This document shows positions 1-8,344 of a DNA stretch of 64,000 nt, piece by piece; position 1 is the stretch's first letter; each line of letters starts with the position of its first letter. The notes below the pieces were generated by a model. That model worked only from the letters and a program-made list of their open reading frames with translations. It was not told where the DNA came from and ran no database searches. The translations under genes and the position numbers were made by a program. The stretch is from G963708235 sp963708235 (lineage in GTDB: Bacteria; Actinomycetota; Acidimicrobiia; Spongiisociales; UBA5794), in contig OY970200.1 in assembly GCA_963708235.1 (NCBI GenBank), positions 806,001-870,000 on the forward strand. The letters run 5' to 3'.

Positions 1-1
1 G

Positions 2-592
2 ATCCTGGACGCTCAGCCGGGCATCGAGGTGCTGGGTCAGGCGGTCGACGGCCGCCAGGCGGTGGAGATGGCTCGGGAGCTGCGACCCGACGTCTGTCTC
101 TTCGACATCCGCATGCCCGAGCTGGACGGGCTGGAGGCGACCCGTCTGCTCGCCGGGCCCGAAGTCGCCGACCCGATGGCCATCGTGATCATCACGACCT
201 TCGACCTCGACGAGTATGTCCACGGAGCCCTCAAGGCGGGCGCCCGGGGTTTCCTGCTCAAGGACGCCGGGCCACAACTGCTGGTCCAGGCGATCCACGC
301 TGCCGCCAACGGTGATGCGCTCATCGCCCCCAACGTGACCGCCCGCCTGCTGGAGAAATTCGCCCAGATCGGATCGGGGCCTGAGCCGGTTCAGCCGAAA
401 TGGCCGCTCACCGACCGGGAGGAGGAGGTCCTCGTCACTGTGGCCAGGGGACTGACCAACGCCGAGATCGCCGAGACCCTCCACATCAGCCTGAGCACGG
501 TGAAGGCCCACCTCTCGAGTCTGATGACCAAGCTCGAGGCCAGGAACCGGGTAGAGCTGGCGATCTGGGCTTTCGAGACGGGTCGGGTTTGA
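2..592 (+). CDS. NarL/FixJ-family response regulator (5' end outside window)
   Basis: This is the output half of a two-component system: a histidine kinase, presumably just upstream of the window, would phosphorylate its receiver and the LuxR-type helix-turn-helix would bind promoter DNA. The reading frame is open from the first bases of the window, so the true start lies outside. The receiver shows the phospho-acceptor Asp in VCLFDIRMPELDG, the Thr in IIITTFD and the Lys in LLKDAGP. The last 60 or so residues contain LTDREEEVLVTVARGLTN and the recognition helix STVKAH, as in NarL/DesR proteins. An internal GTG at 29 could be mistaken for a start, but it would remove the first part of the receiver. 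The stimulus cannot be told from what is visible. Confidence 0.9.
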   Translation: MLDAQPGIEVLGQAVDGRQAVEMARELRPDVCLFDIRMPELDGLEATRLLAGPEVADPMAIVIITTFDLDEYVHGALKAGARGFLLKDAGPQLLVQAIHAAANGDALIAPNVTARLLEKFAQIGSGPEPVQPKWPLTDREEEVLVTVARGLTNAEIAETLHISLSTVKAHLSSLMTKLEARNRVELAIWAFETGRV

Positions 593-873
593 CGCCACCT
601 CGCTGCAGAACCGCGCCTTCGAGGGTGGTTGCCGATAATGAACGTGGACAGGGACGCTGCAGCCTGAACCGATGGCGATCATGGGCCGAGTCTGTGCGAC
701 CCGTGGAATGGTGCTCGACCCGCCATCGGCCCGGGTAGGGTTCCGAATCGGCGCAAGAGGGCGCCACCGGACCCGCGGGAAGGACCGAGTCCACCTCTGA
801 TGTGTGAGCACGAGGTTGTTCGGCAACGGCGTCTCCTCTGCCTGAACGCGGGTCCGGGTCGAAGGGAGATACC

Positions 874-1899
874 GTGAGCGATGTCCTTCCCGAGTTCCCC
901 GATCTGGACCAGCTGCGCCGCCAGGCCAAAGACCTCCTCCGGTCCGTCCGGGCCGGCGCCACGGCGGCGGGTGAACTCACCGCCGTGTCCGATCGTGACG
1001 CACTGAGCACTGCGCAGTTGGCGCTTGCCCGACGCTACGGGTTGGCGTCATGGGCCCGGCTGAAACACGAGGTGGAGCGCAAGAACGCCATCCACCACGG
1101 CGACGTCGAGAGCCTCCTCAGGCTCGTGCGACGATTCCCGGAGCTCGCCTCCGAGCCAGTCAGCTCGTGCTTTGGTAACGACTCGGCATTGGGATACCTT
1201 GGGGTAGCCCGGTTCCATGGGCTCACCGACCACGACCGGGCCGGGGAAATCGCCCAGGTGTTGCTCGCCGCCGGCGGGGCCGCCAACGGCCCGGCAGATG
1301 CAGCCGAACCGCCCTTGGTGACCGCAGCCAGCTACGGCGAGGTCGATATGGCCGAGGCGCTTGTTGCTGCCGGTGCCGACCTGGAAGCCACTGGCCGAGC
1401 CGTCCCCGGAGGCACCGCCCTGACCCATGCGGTCGAATTCGGGAACAAAGAGGTGGTCGACGTGCTCGCAGCGGCGGGTGCAGTCGTTCACGACATCGTC
1501 GAAGCGGCCGGTGTCGGGAGCCTCGATGCGTATGCGCTCTCCGAGGTAGCGATCGGATTGCGCGCACGAGCCGCTCGAGCCGCAGCGGTTTGCGAACGGC
1601 TGGACGTGCTCGACCAGCTCATCGCCAGCGGCGTCCCGGTCGACGGCGACCCGGATACGGGCGATCGGGACGGGTCGAGAACGCTGCTTCACGAAGCCGC
1701 CTACTGGGGCAAGGGTCGATCCGTCGAGCGGCTCCTGTCCCTCGGCGCCGACCCCGATCGGCAGGACGCCGACCACCATGCCACACCACTTGGATGGTGT
1801 CGCTACCGCCTGTCCGAGATCGCCGGATTCGGCGAACACCTCGCTGCCGGGCACCTCCGTGTGCAACGCATTCTGGAGCCGGTGACCATGTCGGGGTGA
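874..1899 (+). CDS. Ankyrin-repeat protein
   Basis: This is a 341-residue soluble protein of the actinobacterial ankyrin family whose N-terminus reads LDQLRRQAKDLLR and continues with the typical LSTAQLALARRYGLASW segment. Ankyrin helix pairs are visible at about residues 145-210 (PPLVTAASYGEVDMAEALVAAGADLEATG, split here over two repeats) and again at about 265-305 (LLHEAAYWGKGRSVERLLSLGADPD). Such repeats bind protein partners; no enzymatic domain is seen. The GTG start is supported by a GGGAG ribosome-binding site 7-8 bases upstream. It stands alone between the response regulator and the convergent ABC operon, and its partner is unknown. Confidence 0.8.
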   Translation: MSDVLPEFPDLDQLRRQAKDLLRSVRAGATAAGELTAVSDRDALSTAQLALARRYGLASWARLKHEVERKNAIHHGDVESLLRLVRRFPELASEPVSSCFGNDSALGYLGVARFHGLTDHDRAGEIAQVLLAAGGAANGPADAAEPPLVTAASYGEVDMAEALVAAGADLEATGRAVPGGTALTHAVEFGNKEVVDVLAAAGAVVHDIVEAAGVGSLDAYALSEVAIGLRARAARAAAVCERLDVLDQLIASGVPVDGDPDTGDRDGSRTLLHEAAYWGKGRSVERLLSLGADPDRQDADHHATPLGWCRYRLSEIAGFGEHLAAGHLRVQRILEPVTMSG

Positions 1900-2037
1900 G
1901 TCGCCCGCTGCTCCGGTCGGCGACCGGTAGTCCCTCGTCGCCACCGGCGACCGACGACTGCGGTGGGCCGGGCGGGGCTCCCCGACGGAACGGAGCGGAG
2001 CTGTTTCGCCGGCAGTGACGGACGTGGACCCGCCTTC

Positions 2038-2799
2038 CTACGAGACCTTGCGGCGGTAGGTGACGATGGCGAACCCATAGGCGACGACGAGGATGCCGAC
2101 ACACCAGGCAAGGCCGATCCAGGTGTCGGTGCCGGCAGGTTGTTGGACGAACGGATTGCGGATCGCATTGACGACGGACGTCACCGGTTGGTTCTCGGCG
2201 AAGGCGCGCACCGGACCCGGCATGGTGTCGGTGGGCACGAAAGCCGAGCTGATGAACGGCAGGAAGATGAGCGGGTAGGCGAACGCACCCGCGCCGTCGG
2301 CCGACTTTGCGGTGAGGCCGGGGATGACGGCGAGCCAGGTCAACGCCAGGGTGAACAGGATCAGGATCCCGACGACGGTGAGCCATTCGGTCACCCCCGC
2401 CCCCGAGCGGAAGCCCATGAGGTGGGCGACCGCCACCACGACCGCAAGCGAGACGATGTTGGCGACGACCGAGGTCAGCACGTGTGCCCACAGCACGCTC
2501 GACCGTGCGATCGGCATCGACTGGAAACGTTCGAAGATCCCGACGTTCAGATCGGTGAAGAGCCGGACCGCGGTGTAGGCGACCCCAGATGCAACCGTGA
2601 TCAGCAGGATGCCGGGCAGCATGTACTGCAGGTACGAAATCGACCCGGTGTCGATCGCACCGCCGAACACATAGACGAACAGCAGCATGATGGCGATCGG
2701 GGTGATCGTGGTGGTGATGACGGTGTCCACGCTCCGGGTGATGTGGCGCAGGGATCGTCCGGTGAGTGCGGCGGTGTCGCCGAGGAAGTTCGTGGTCAT
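2038..2799 (-). CDS. ABC-2 type transporter permease (DrrB-like)
   Basis: This 253-residue integral membrane protein is the permease half of an ABC exporter. It has the ABC-2 membrane layout: an N-terminal cytoplasmic stretch, a first helix around IAIMLLFVYVFGGAI, the conserved amphipathic segment with DLNVGIFERFQSMPIARSSVLWAHVL, and about five further hydrophobic spans ending near CVGILVVAYGFAIV. It matches the daunorubicin-resistance DrrB/YadH type. Its ATG overlaps the stop of the ATPase gene by 4 bp, so the two are translationally coupled and should form a 2+2 transporter. The substrate is unknown; drugs or lipids are usual for the family. Confidence 0.88.
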   Translation of the reverse strand: MTTNFLGDTAALTGRSLRHITRSVDTVITTTITPIAIMLLFVYVFGGAIDTGSISYLQYMLPGILLITVASGVAYTAVRLFTDLNVGIFERFQSMPIARSSVLWAHVLTSVVANIVSLAVVVAVAHLMGFRSGAGVTEWLTVVGILILFTLALTWLAVIPGLTAKSADGAGAFAYPLIFLPFISSAFVPTDTMPGPVRAFAENQPVTSVVNAIRNPFVQQPAGTDTWIGLAWCVGILVVAYGFAIVTYRRKVS

Positions 2800-3635
2800 G
2801 ATGGGTCCTCAGGTGTCGGGCCCGCGGTGCGGGGCGCTGGGTCACTGCTGATGTCGCTGCTACCGGCCCCTTTGCTGCCGATGATGGCGAGAAAGACCTC
2901 CTCGAGCGTCGGTTGCTTCTCGACGTACTCGACCTTGGCGGGTGGCAGGAGCCGCTTCAGTTCGGCGAGGGTGCCGTTGGCGATGATCCGCCCTTCGTGG
3001 AGGATGGCGATGCGGTCGGCGAGCTGTTCGGCCTCATCGAGGTACTGCGTCGTCAGCAGCACCGTCGTCCCATGGGCCGCAAGTTCCTTCACGGCCTGCC
3101 ACACCTCGAGTCGCGCCTGGGGGTCGAGCCCGGTCGTCGGCTCGTCGAGAAAGACAACCGGCGGATTCCCGATGAGACTCATTGCAATGTCCAAACGGCG
3201 TCGCATGCCACCCGAGTAGGTTGCCGCCCTGCGCCCGCCTGCATCGGTGAGCGAGAAGCGGGCGAGCAGCTCGTCGGCGATCGCACCGGGGTTCTCGAGG
3301 TGACGCAGCTTGGCGATGAGCGCCAGGTTCTCCCGCCCGCTGAGGATCTCGTCGACGGCCGCAAACTGCCCGGTGAGGCTGATGGACTGGCGGGTGCTCG
3401 CCGCATCGGTGGCGACGTCGAAGCCGTTGACGTTTGCGGTTCCCGCATCGGCCTTGAGCAGCGTGGACAGGATCTTCACCACCGTGGTCTTTCCGGCTCC
3501 GTTCGAGCCGAGCAGAGCGAAGATGCTGCCCGGGGCCACGTCGAAGTCGACACCGCGCAGGACATGCACCGTCTTGTATGACTTCTCCAGGCCCCGGACG
3601 CTGATCGCCGACTTCACCATCGTCTGATTGGTCAT
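2796..3635 (-). CDS. ABC transporter ATP-binding protein (DrrA-like)
   Basis: This 279-residue nucleotide-binding subunit powers the adjacent permease. It shows Walker A GSNGAGKTT at about residues 43-51, the signature YSGGMRRRLDIAMSL, Walker B VVFLDEPTTGLDP and the H-loop LLTTQYLDEAEQLADRI. The C-terminal extension (KVEYVEKQPTLEEVFLAI) is typical of DrrA-type exporters. The ATG at 3635 was chosen because it overlaps the stop of the DUF1048 gene by 4 bp and places the ABC domain at the very N-terminus; the frame is open further upstream but that part is an out-of-frame copy of the DUF1048 gene. Confidence 0.92.
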   Translation of the reverse strand: MTNQTMVKSAISVRGLEKSYKTVHVLRGVDFDVAPGSIFALLGSNGAGKTTVVKILSTLLKADAGTANVNGFDVATDAASTRQSISLTGQFAAVDEILSGRENLALIAKLRHLENPGAIADELLARFSLTDAGGRRAATYSGGMRRRLDIAMSLIGNPPVVFLDEPTTGLDPQARLEVWQAVKELAAHGTTVLLTTQYLDEAEQLADRIAILHEGRIIANGTLAELKRLLPPAKVEYVEKQPTLEEVFLAIIGSKGAGSSDISSDPAPRTAGPTPEDPS

Positions 3636-4006
3636 CGTTGGGCCTTCCCCTCTGCTTCCTCGGCGCGCTCGATTGCGGCGGTGAGCCGGCGCTGCTCGCG
3701 TGAGACCCATCCGCCCTTGGTGTAGGTCTGAAGAAACACCTCGACGAACTCCAGCGGGTCTTCCCCGACGATGGTGCGGATCGGAGTGCCGTCGGCGGCG
3801 GCCTGTTCGAACAGGTCGGCCAGGTCCTCGAACATCGAAGCGGCGCTTTCGCCGTCGGTCAGTCCGCAGTACATCAGGTACCGCTCCAGTCCCTCGACGG
3901 CGGTGCGGTAGGCCTCGGGGAGCTTCCGGGTGCGTGCCTTGTAGTGCCGCCAGCGTCGCTTGTCGCCGATCAGCTTGGTGGTGTATTTCGAGATGGACAT
4001 GGTCAT
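3632..4006 (-). CDS. DUF1048-family protein linked to PadR and ABC exporter
   Basis: This 124-residue protein resembles the DUF1048 family, small helical cytoplasmic proteins that often sit between a PadR regulator and an ABC exporter. Recognisable segments are KLIGDKRRWRHYKARTRKLP and YRTAVEGLERYLMY, followed by the charged helix RLTAAIERAEEAEGKAQR. No transmembrane or enzymatic motif is present. The gene overlaps its neighbours by 4 bp on both sides, so it is the second gene of a four-gene operon. An alternative start two codons in (ATG at 4000) is possible. The biochemical role of the family is not established; its fixed position suggests it acts with the regulator or the transporter. Confidence 0.8.
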   Translation of the reverse strand: MTMSISKYTTKLIGDKRRWRHYKARTRKLPEAYRTAVEGLERYLMYCGLTDGESAASMFEDLADLFEQAAADGTPIRTIVGEDPLEFVEVFLQTYTKGGWVSREQRRLTAAIERAEEAEGKAQR

Positions 4007-4332
4007 CGGTCTCCTTCATGAAGCTGTTCCAGTCGTTCTGAGAGAAAGCTCCATGTCCTCCAGAACTCGTCGAGTTGTTCCCGTCCCTGCGCGTTGAGTG
4101 AATACACCTTGCGTGGCGGCCCCTTCTCCGACGGAACCTTCTCCACATCGACGAAGCCACGCTGCTCGATCCTGACCAGCACGGCGTACACGGTGCCCTC
4201 GGCGATGTCAGAGAAGCCCTGGTCCCGCAGCCACGCGGTGATCTCGTATCCGTATGCGGGCCGGCCGAAGAGGACCGCCAGGACGATTCCCTCCAAGGTT
4301 CCTTTCAGAATCTCCGTCATCGCCTTGCCCAC
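4003..4332 (-). CDS. PadR-family transcriptional repressor
   Basis: This 109-residue winged-helix protein has the PadR hallmarks: LKGTLEGIVLAVLFGRPAYGYEITAWL, the recognition region GTVYAVLVRIEQRGFVDVEKVPSEKGPPRKVYSLNAQGREQL and a C-terminal dimerisation helix. PadR proteins repress drug exporters and are released by ligand. The GTG at 4332 has GGGAGG five bases upstream, better than for the ATG at 4320, so I place the start there. It is the first gene of the operon PadR-DUF1048-ATPase-permease, and an inverted repeat lies just upstream, consistent with autoregulation. Confidence 0.9.
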   Translation of the reverse strand: MGKAMTEILKGTLEGIVLAVLFGRPAYGYEITAWLRDQGFSDIAEGTVYAVLVRIEQRGFVDVEKVPSEKGPPRKVYSLNAQGREQLDEFWRTWSFLSERLEQLHEGDR

Positions 4333-4342
4333 CGGCGCCTCC

Positions 4343-4390
4343 CGCTACTCAGTGTTGCTGACTACTGGTACATAGTAACGCTGAGTAGCG
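4343..4390 (-). promoter_or_regulatory. Nested inverted repeats, probable PadR operator
   Basis: The region directly upstream of the PadR gene holds perfect outer arms CGCTACTCAG (4343-4352) and CTGAGTAGCG (4381-4390). Inside are TCAG-N5-CTGA (4349-4361) and TACT-N7-AGTA (4363-4377). The position over the operon promoter suggests a binding site for the PadR protein. Function is inferred from symmetry and position only. Confidence 0.6.
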
Positions 4391-4582
4391 GCAGCGCAAG
4401 TCCCAAACTTCGGAATCCGATGTCAGGGGGTTGCGGCGTGTGCCTGGCCACATGACCTATGGCGATCCACCGCTCCCGGGGCGGCGCATCACCAATCCGA
4501 AGCTGCAACCGGCTGCCGATACGCACTGCCGACAATTGGTGGTGATGTTGCGGATCGACGCGGAGGTCGTAGCATCGTGCCC

Positions 4583-4672
4583 ACTGAAGGGGAGTACCCC
4601 GCGAGGCCCGTCGTCATCACGCTCGCAAGAGCCGGCGCGGCCAGCCCCCGTTGGGGCGGGAAGACCTTCGGC
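4583..4672 (+). promoter_or_regulatory. yybP-ykoY (Mn2+) riboswitch
   Basis: The transcript contains the conserved blocks of the yybP-ykoY motif in the right order: GGGGAGTA (4589-4596), GTCGTCATCACG (around 4610-4621), a GCCGGC...GGCC helix with CAGCCCC, and the closing GGGAAGACCTTC (4658-4669). Helix P1 is formed by GAAGG (4586-4590) and CCTTC (4665-4669), and CCCCGTTGGGG makes a terminal hairpin. This RNA class senses Mn2+ and controls metal exporters, including P-type ATPases, which fits the gene downstream. The outlet appears to be translational; see the leader ORF. Confidence 0.9.
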
Positions 4673-4704
4673 GAACGTCCGATCGTGCGCTGGAAGGACC
4701 CAAG

Positions 4705-4794
4705 GTGAACTCGTCGACCGACCGACAGGCAAGTCGTCCGCAGTCGATGTCGATGCCTCGATCGACGGCGGGAAACTCGGGAGCGGCCAAGTGA
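4705..4794 (+). CDS. 29-codon leader ORF between riboswitch and P-type ATPase
   Basis: A short frame starts at GTG 4705 with a strong ribosome-binding site GGAAGG (4692-4697) seven bases upstream. It encodes a 29-residue Ser/Arg-rich peptide beginning VNSSTDRQASRPQ, and its TGA (4792-4794) overlaps the GTG start of the ATPase gene. The peptide itself looks unremarkable, so the likely role is to deliver ribosomes to the ATPase start by coupling. The GAAGG of its ribosome-binding site is identical to the 5' strand of riboswitch helix P1 and can pair with the same CCTTC, which suggests that Mn2+ binding exposes it. It has not been matched to any known peptide. Confidence 0.6.
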   Translation: MNSSTDRQASRPQSMSMPRSTAGNSGAAK

Positions 4795-7595
4795 CCAACC
4801 GAGCCGCATCTGAGGTGGCCGAGGACGCTTCGCCCGACTGGCACCGACTGCCCGGCGAGGATGTGCTTGGCGCCCTCGGCGTCACCCGCAACGGGCTCGA
4901 TGCCCGGGCGGCGGCAGACCGGCTGGCCGCCGACGGACCCAACGAGTTGGTCGACACCGGTTCGATCAACCCCTGGCGTCTCGTCTGGCAGCAGCTTTCC
5001 GCCGTCATGGTGCTGATCCTGATCGGTGCGGCGCTGCTGTCGCTGGCACTCGGCAAGTACCTCGAAGCGGGGGCGATCGGAGCGATCGTCGTGCTGTTCA
5101 CCTTGCTCGGCTTCTTCCAGGAATACCGCGCCGAGCAGGCGATCGCCGCACTCCGCAAGCTGGCGGTCCCCGTCGTGCGCGTCGTGCGCAACAGCCGCAC
5201 CATCGAGGTCGCCGCCGCCGAAATCGTCGCCGGCGACATCGTCCAGATCGAAGCGGGAGCGATCGTACCGGCCGACATCCGGCTGATCGAGACCGCCGGC
5301 CTCCGTATCGAGGAGGCTGCCCTGACCGGCGAATCGGAGCCGACCGACAAGCAGACCGAGCCGATCGATCTGGAGGGTCTGGCGTTGGGCGACCGGCTCT
5401 GCATGGCCTACAGCGGCACCCAGGTCGTCACCGGTCGCGGGGTCGGGGTGGTGGTCGCCACCGGTATGCGCACCGAGCTCGGCCGGATTGCGACGCTGCT
5501 CCAGAGTGTCGAGTCGGAGGACACGCCGCTGCAGGAACGACTCGACCGGGTGGGCAAGCAGCTTGCCCTGGTCGGGGTCGTCGTCGCCGGGCTGGTGGTG
5601 GTGATGGGTGCGCTCGGCGGCGAGACGGCGGCCGATCTGGTGTTGACGGCGATCAGTGTTGCGGTCGCCGTCATCCCCGAGGGACTCCCGGCGGTGGTGA
5701 CCTTCACCCTGGCGATCGGGTCGCAGCGGATGCTGCGCCGGCATGCCCTGATCCGCAGGCTGCCGGCCGTGGAGACGCTTGGTTCGGTCACGGTCATCTG
5801 CTCCGACAAGACCGGAACGCTCACGCAGAACCAGATGACGGTGACGATGATCGACGTCGCCGACGACGAGTGGGTGATGGAGGACGGGCGGGTGCCCGAC
5901 GTTGCGGCCTTTCCCGCCGCCGCCCGAGCGATGCTGGGTGCGCTGGTGCTGTGCAACGATGCCCAGGCCAGTCGTGACGATCAGGGCGAGCTGGTGCTCA
6001 TCGGGGATCCGACCGAGACCGCCCTGCTGCAACTCGCCCACCAGGCCGGGGTCGACACCGAGGATCTCCGCTCACGGGTGGTGCGTATCGGCGAGAACCC
6101 GTTCGACTCCGAGCGCAAGCGGATGAGCACGGTGCATGGTCCGCTCTCGGCCGCTTCGGCGCTGCTCGCCGACCTGCCCCAGGATCGTCCGATCTCGTTC
6201 GTCAAGGGCGCCATCGACGGTCTCCTGGAGCATGTGACGAGTGTGGGGTCGGCCGACGGCCCGATCGACGTCGACGACTCCTGGCGACAGCGTCTACTGG
6301 ACGCCAACGACCGGCTCGCAGCCAACGGTCGCAGGGTTCTTGCGGTTGCCTACCGGACGCATGACACCGGTTCGGAGCCGTTCGCCGCCAAGAAGCTCGC
6401 CGGCGAGTCCGAGTCGCAGCTCGTCCTGCTGGGTCTGGTCGGGATGATCGACCCTCCCCGCCCCGATGTGCGTGATGCGGTCGCCGTGTGCCGGAAAGCG
6501 GGCATCCGGCCCGTGATGATCACCGGCGACCATCCACTCACCGCCAAGGCGATCGCCACGGAACTCGGTATCGCCACCGATGAACGTGTCCTCACCGGCG
6601 CCGACCTCGACCGCCTGTCCGATGCGGAGTTCGACGAGGCGGCGGCGAGCGTGGCGGTGTTCGCACGGGTGTCGCCCGAGCACAAGCTCCGCATCGTCGG
6701 GTCCCTGCAACAGCAGGGACACGTCGTGGCGATGACCGGCGACGGCGTCAACGACGCCCCAGCCTTGAAGCGCGCCGACATCGGGGTGGCGATGGGCATC
6801 ACGGGGACCGACGCCTCCAAGGAGGCGTCCGACATGGTGCTGAGCGACGACAACTTCGCCACGATCGTCGCCGCCGTCGAGGAGGGGCGGGTGATCTACG
6901 ACAACCTCCGCCGCTTCGTCAGCTTTGCGGTCGCCGGCAACCTGGGCAAGATCATCGTGATGCTGGCCTGGCCGCTGCCGTATCTGCTGGCCGACGGGGC
7001 GACCGGGACGACGATCGCCCTGCTGCCGCTGCAACTGCTGTGGCTCAACCTGATGACCGACGGTCTGCTCGGTCTGTCGATGGGTGTCGAACCTGCCGAG
7101 CGGGGGGTGATGAACCGCACCCCGCATCGACCCGGCGAGTCCCTGTGGGCGGGCGGGCTCGGAAGGCGCACGGTCTGGGTCGGAGCGTTGATCGGGTTGG
7201 TGCCGCTCGGGATCGGTCTTGCGTACAACGAGCGAGGTCAGGTCGAGTGGCAGACGATGATCTTCACCGCTCTGGCGTTCATGCAGGTGGCGCAGGCGAT
7301 CGGAACCCGTTCGCAGACCGAGTCGCTGCGTTCGCTCGGGTTCCGCACCAACCCCGTGATGCTGGCCATCGGCGGCCTGGTGGTCGTGCTTCAGCTCGCC
7401 GCCATCTACACACCCCTACGTAGGTTCCTCGGTCTCGAGGTGATCGGCGCCGCCGACCTCGCCATCTGCGCCGCCGCCGGAGTGTTCCTGCTTGTGGTGC
7501 TCGAAGCCGTCAAGGCCTGGCACCGCCGCAGCGCCGATTCGACGACGGACGCACCCGGCCCAACCAGCGAGGACGTGTCGGCGCTGCCGGTCTGA
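4791..7595 (+). CDS. P-type cation-transporting ATPase (P2A/SERCA-like, probable Mn2+/Ca2+ exporter)
   Basis: This 934-residue membrane pump couples ATP hydrolysis to cation export. It has an N-terminal cation-ATPase domain (DWHRLPGEDVLGALGV), the actuator motif LTGESEPTDKQ, PEGLPAVV in helix M4, the phosphorylation site DKTGTLT with Asp at residue 339, the nucleotide domain with KGAIDGLL, and the hinge TGDGVNDAPALKRADIGVAMG. NLMTDGLLGL in M6 keeps the Asn/Thr/Asp pattern of calcium-type pumps. The GTG at 4791 overlaps the leader ORF stop; the frame is open upstream to 4431 but that part contains the riboswitch. Family plus riboswitch point to Mn2+ efflux; Ca2+ is the alternative. Confidence 0.92.
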   Translation: MTNRAASEVAEDASPDWHRLPGEDVLGALGVTRNGLDARAAADRLAADGPNELVDTGSINPWRLVWQQLSAVMVLILIGAALLSLALGKYLEAGAIGAIVVLFTLLGFFQEYRAEQAIAALRKLAVPVVRVVRNSRTIEVAAAEIVAGDIVQIEAGAIVPADIRLIETAGLRIEEAALTGESEPTDKQTEPIDLEGLALGDRLCMAYSGTQVVTGRGVGVVVATGMRTELGRIATLLQSVESEDTPLQERLDRVGKQLALVGVVVAGLVVVMGALGGETAADLVLTAISVAVAVIPEGLPAVVTFTLAIGSQRMLRRHALIRRLPAVETLGSVTVICSDKTGTLTQNQMTVTMIDVADDEWVMEDGRVPDVAAFPAAARAMLGALVLCNDAQASRDDQGELVLIGDPTETALLQLAHQAGVDTEDLRSRVVRIGENPFDSERKRMSTVHGPLSAASALLADLPQDRPISFVKGAIDGLLEHVTSVGSADGPIDVDDSWRQRLLDANDRLAANGRRVLAVAYRTHDTGSEPFAAKKLAGESESQLVLLGLVGMIDPPRPDVRDAVAVCRKAGIRPVMITGDHPLTAKAIATELGIATDERVLTGADLDRLSDAEFDEAAASVAVFARVSPEHKLRIVGSLQQQGHVVAMTGDGVNDAPALKRADIGVAMGITGTDASKEASDMVLSDDNFATIVAAVEEGRVIYDNLRRFVSFAVAGNLGKIIVMLAWPLPYLLADGATGTTIALLPLQLLWLNLMTDGLLGLSMGVEPAERGVMNRTPHRPGESLWAGGLGRRTVWVGALIGLVPLGIGLAYNERGQVEWQTMIFTALAFMQVAQAIGTRSQTESLRSLGFRTNPVMLAIGGLVVVLQLAAIYTPLRRFLGLEVIGAADLAICAAAGVFLLVVLEAVKAWHRRSADSTTDAPGPTSEDVSALPV

Positions 7596-7695
7596 GGGTC
7601 GGTCCACGCCTCGCGGCGGGGCGACATCGACGCTCAAGGGCGGGGCGAGGAGAATCGGGCACCGCGGGCGTGTGCCGAGAATGGCAACGTGGTAG

Positions 7696-8295
7696 TTAGT
7701 TCTCGAAGCGTTCAAGGTGATGGTCGAGGGCATCGATGGCCGCGCGGGCGCTGACCTGCTCGAGGAGGACACTCAACGAGAGACCGAGGACGAGTGCAAG
7801 CAGCGCAAGTGCCTCGCGGTTGTCATCGACGGCAGGCTCGGCGCCGTTGGGTCCGCGGGCCGTGCTGAGTTGCTCGGCGACGAACTCGATCACCGCACGG
7901 CCCTGGCTGAAAGCGTCGGCGCTTCGAAGTTCAGGATCGGTGAGGGCCGCACCGGCGAACCCGTGGTAGACCAGCATCGCCTTGCGTGTGGCGGCGTCGA
8001 CGGGAATGAACGATCTGGCCACTTCCCGGACTCGATCGAGCGGCCCGGCATCGGTGTCGAGGGCGGCGAGTCGCCTGGTGATCCGCCCGCCCAAATCGGC
8101 CGACACCTGATCGAGCGTGCCGACAAGCATGTTGTGTTTGGTCCCGAAGTAGTGCTGGATGAGGGCGACGGACATCCCTGCCTCGGCGGCCACCTCGCGG
8201 AAGCTCACGTCGTGGAGGCCGCGGGTGGATGCCAGGTGCGCGACGGCCTCGGCAATCTGGTGCCGACGTTCGGCGTGGTCGACCCTCTTGGGCAT
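7696..8295 (-). CDS. TetR-family transcriptional regulator
   Basis: This 199-residue repressor has an N-terminal HTH (VSFREVAAEAGMSVALIQHYFGTKHNMLV, residues about 30-57 when read as two helices) and a helical ligand-binding C-terminal half. It starts at ATG 8295 behind a GGGAGGGAG ribosome-binding site. It is divergent from an alpha/beta-hydrolase gene and the 49 bp between the two starts contain a palindrome, so it probably controls both itself and the hydrolase. The ligand is unknown. Confidence 0.9.
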   Translation of the reverse strand: MPKRVDHAERRHQIAEAVAHLASTRGLHDVSFREVAAEAGMSVALIQHYFGTKHNMLVGTLDQVSADLGGRITRRLAALDTDAGPLDRVREVARSFIPVDAATRKAMLVYHGFAGAALTDPELRSADAFSQGRAVIEFVAEQLSTARGPNGAEPAVDDNREALALLALVLGLSLSVLLEQVSARAAIDALDHHLERFEN

Positions 8296-8312
8296 GGCAC
8301 TCCCTCCCGCTC

Positions 8313-8332
8313 TATAGTACGACCGTACTATA
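8313..8332. promoter_or_regulatory. Palindromic TetR operator between divergent genes
   Basis: Perfect 9-bp arms TATAGTACG and CGTACTATA flank a 2-bp centre. The site lies between the TetR start (8295) and the hydrolase start (8345) and abuts the hydrolase ribosome-binding site AGGAGGT. A dyad of this size is typical of TetR operators; the assignment rests on symmetry and location. Confidence 0.75.
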
Positions 8333-8344
8333 AAGGAGGTGGTT

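Noticed and set aside
2796..4160. A 454-codon ATPase with a long N-terminal domain
   Set aside because: The extra part is an out-of-frame reading of the DUF1048 gene; the ABC domain begins at ATG 3635, which overlaps the preceding stop.
4431..4790. Upstream extension of the P-type ATPase by 120 residues
   Set aside because: This region contains the riboswitch and the leader ORF, and the extension has no membrane or domain character. The GTG at 4791 starts the family N-terminus.
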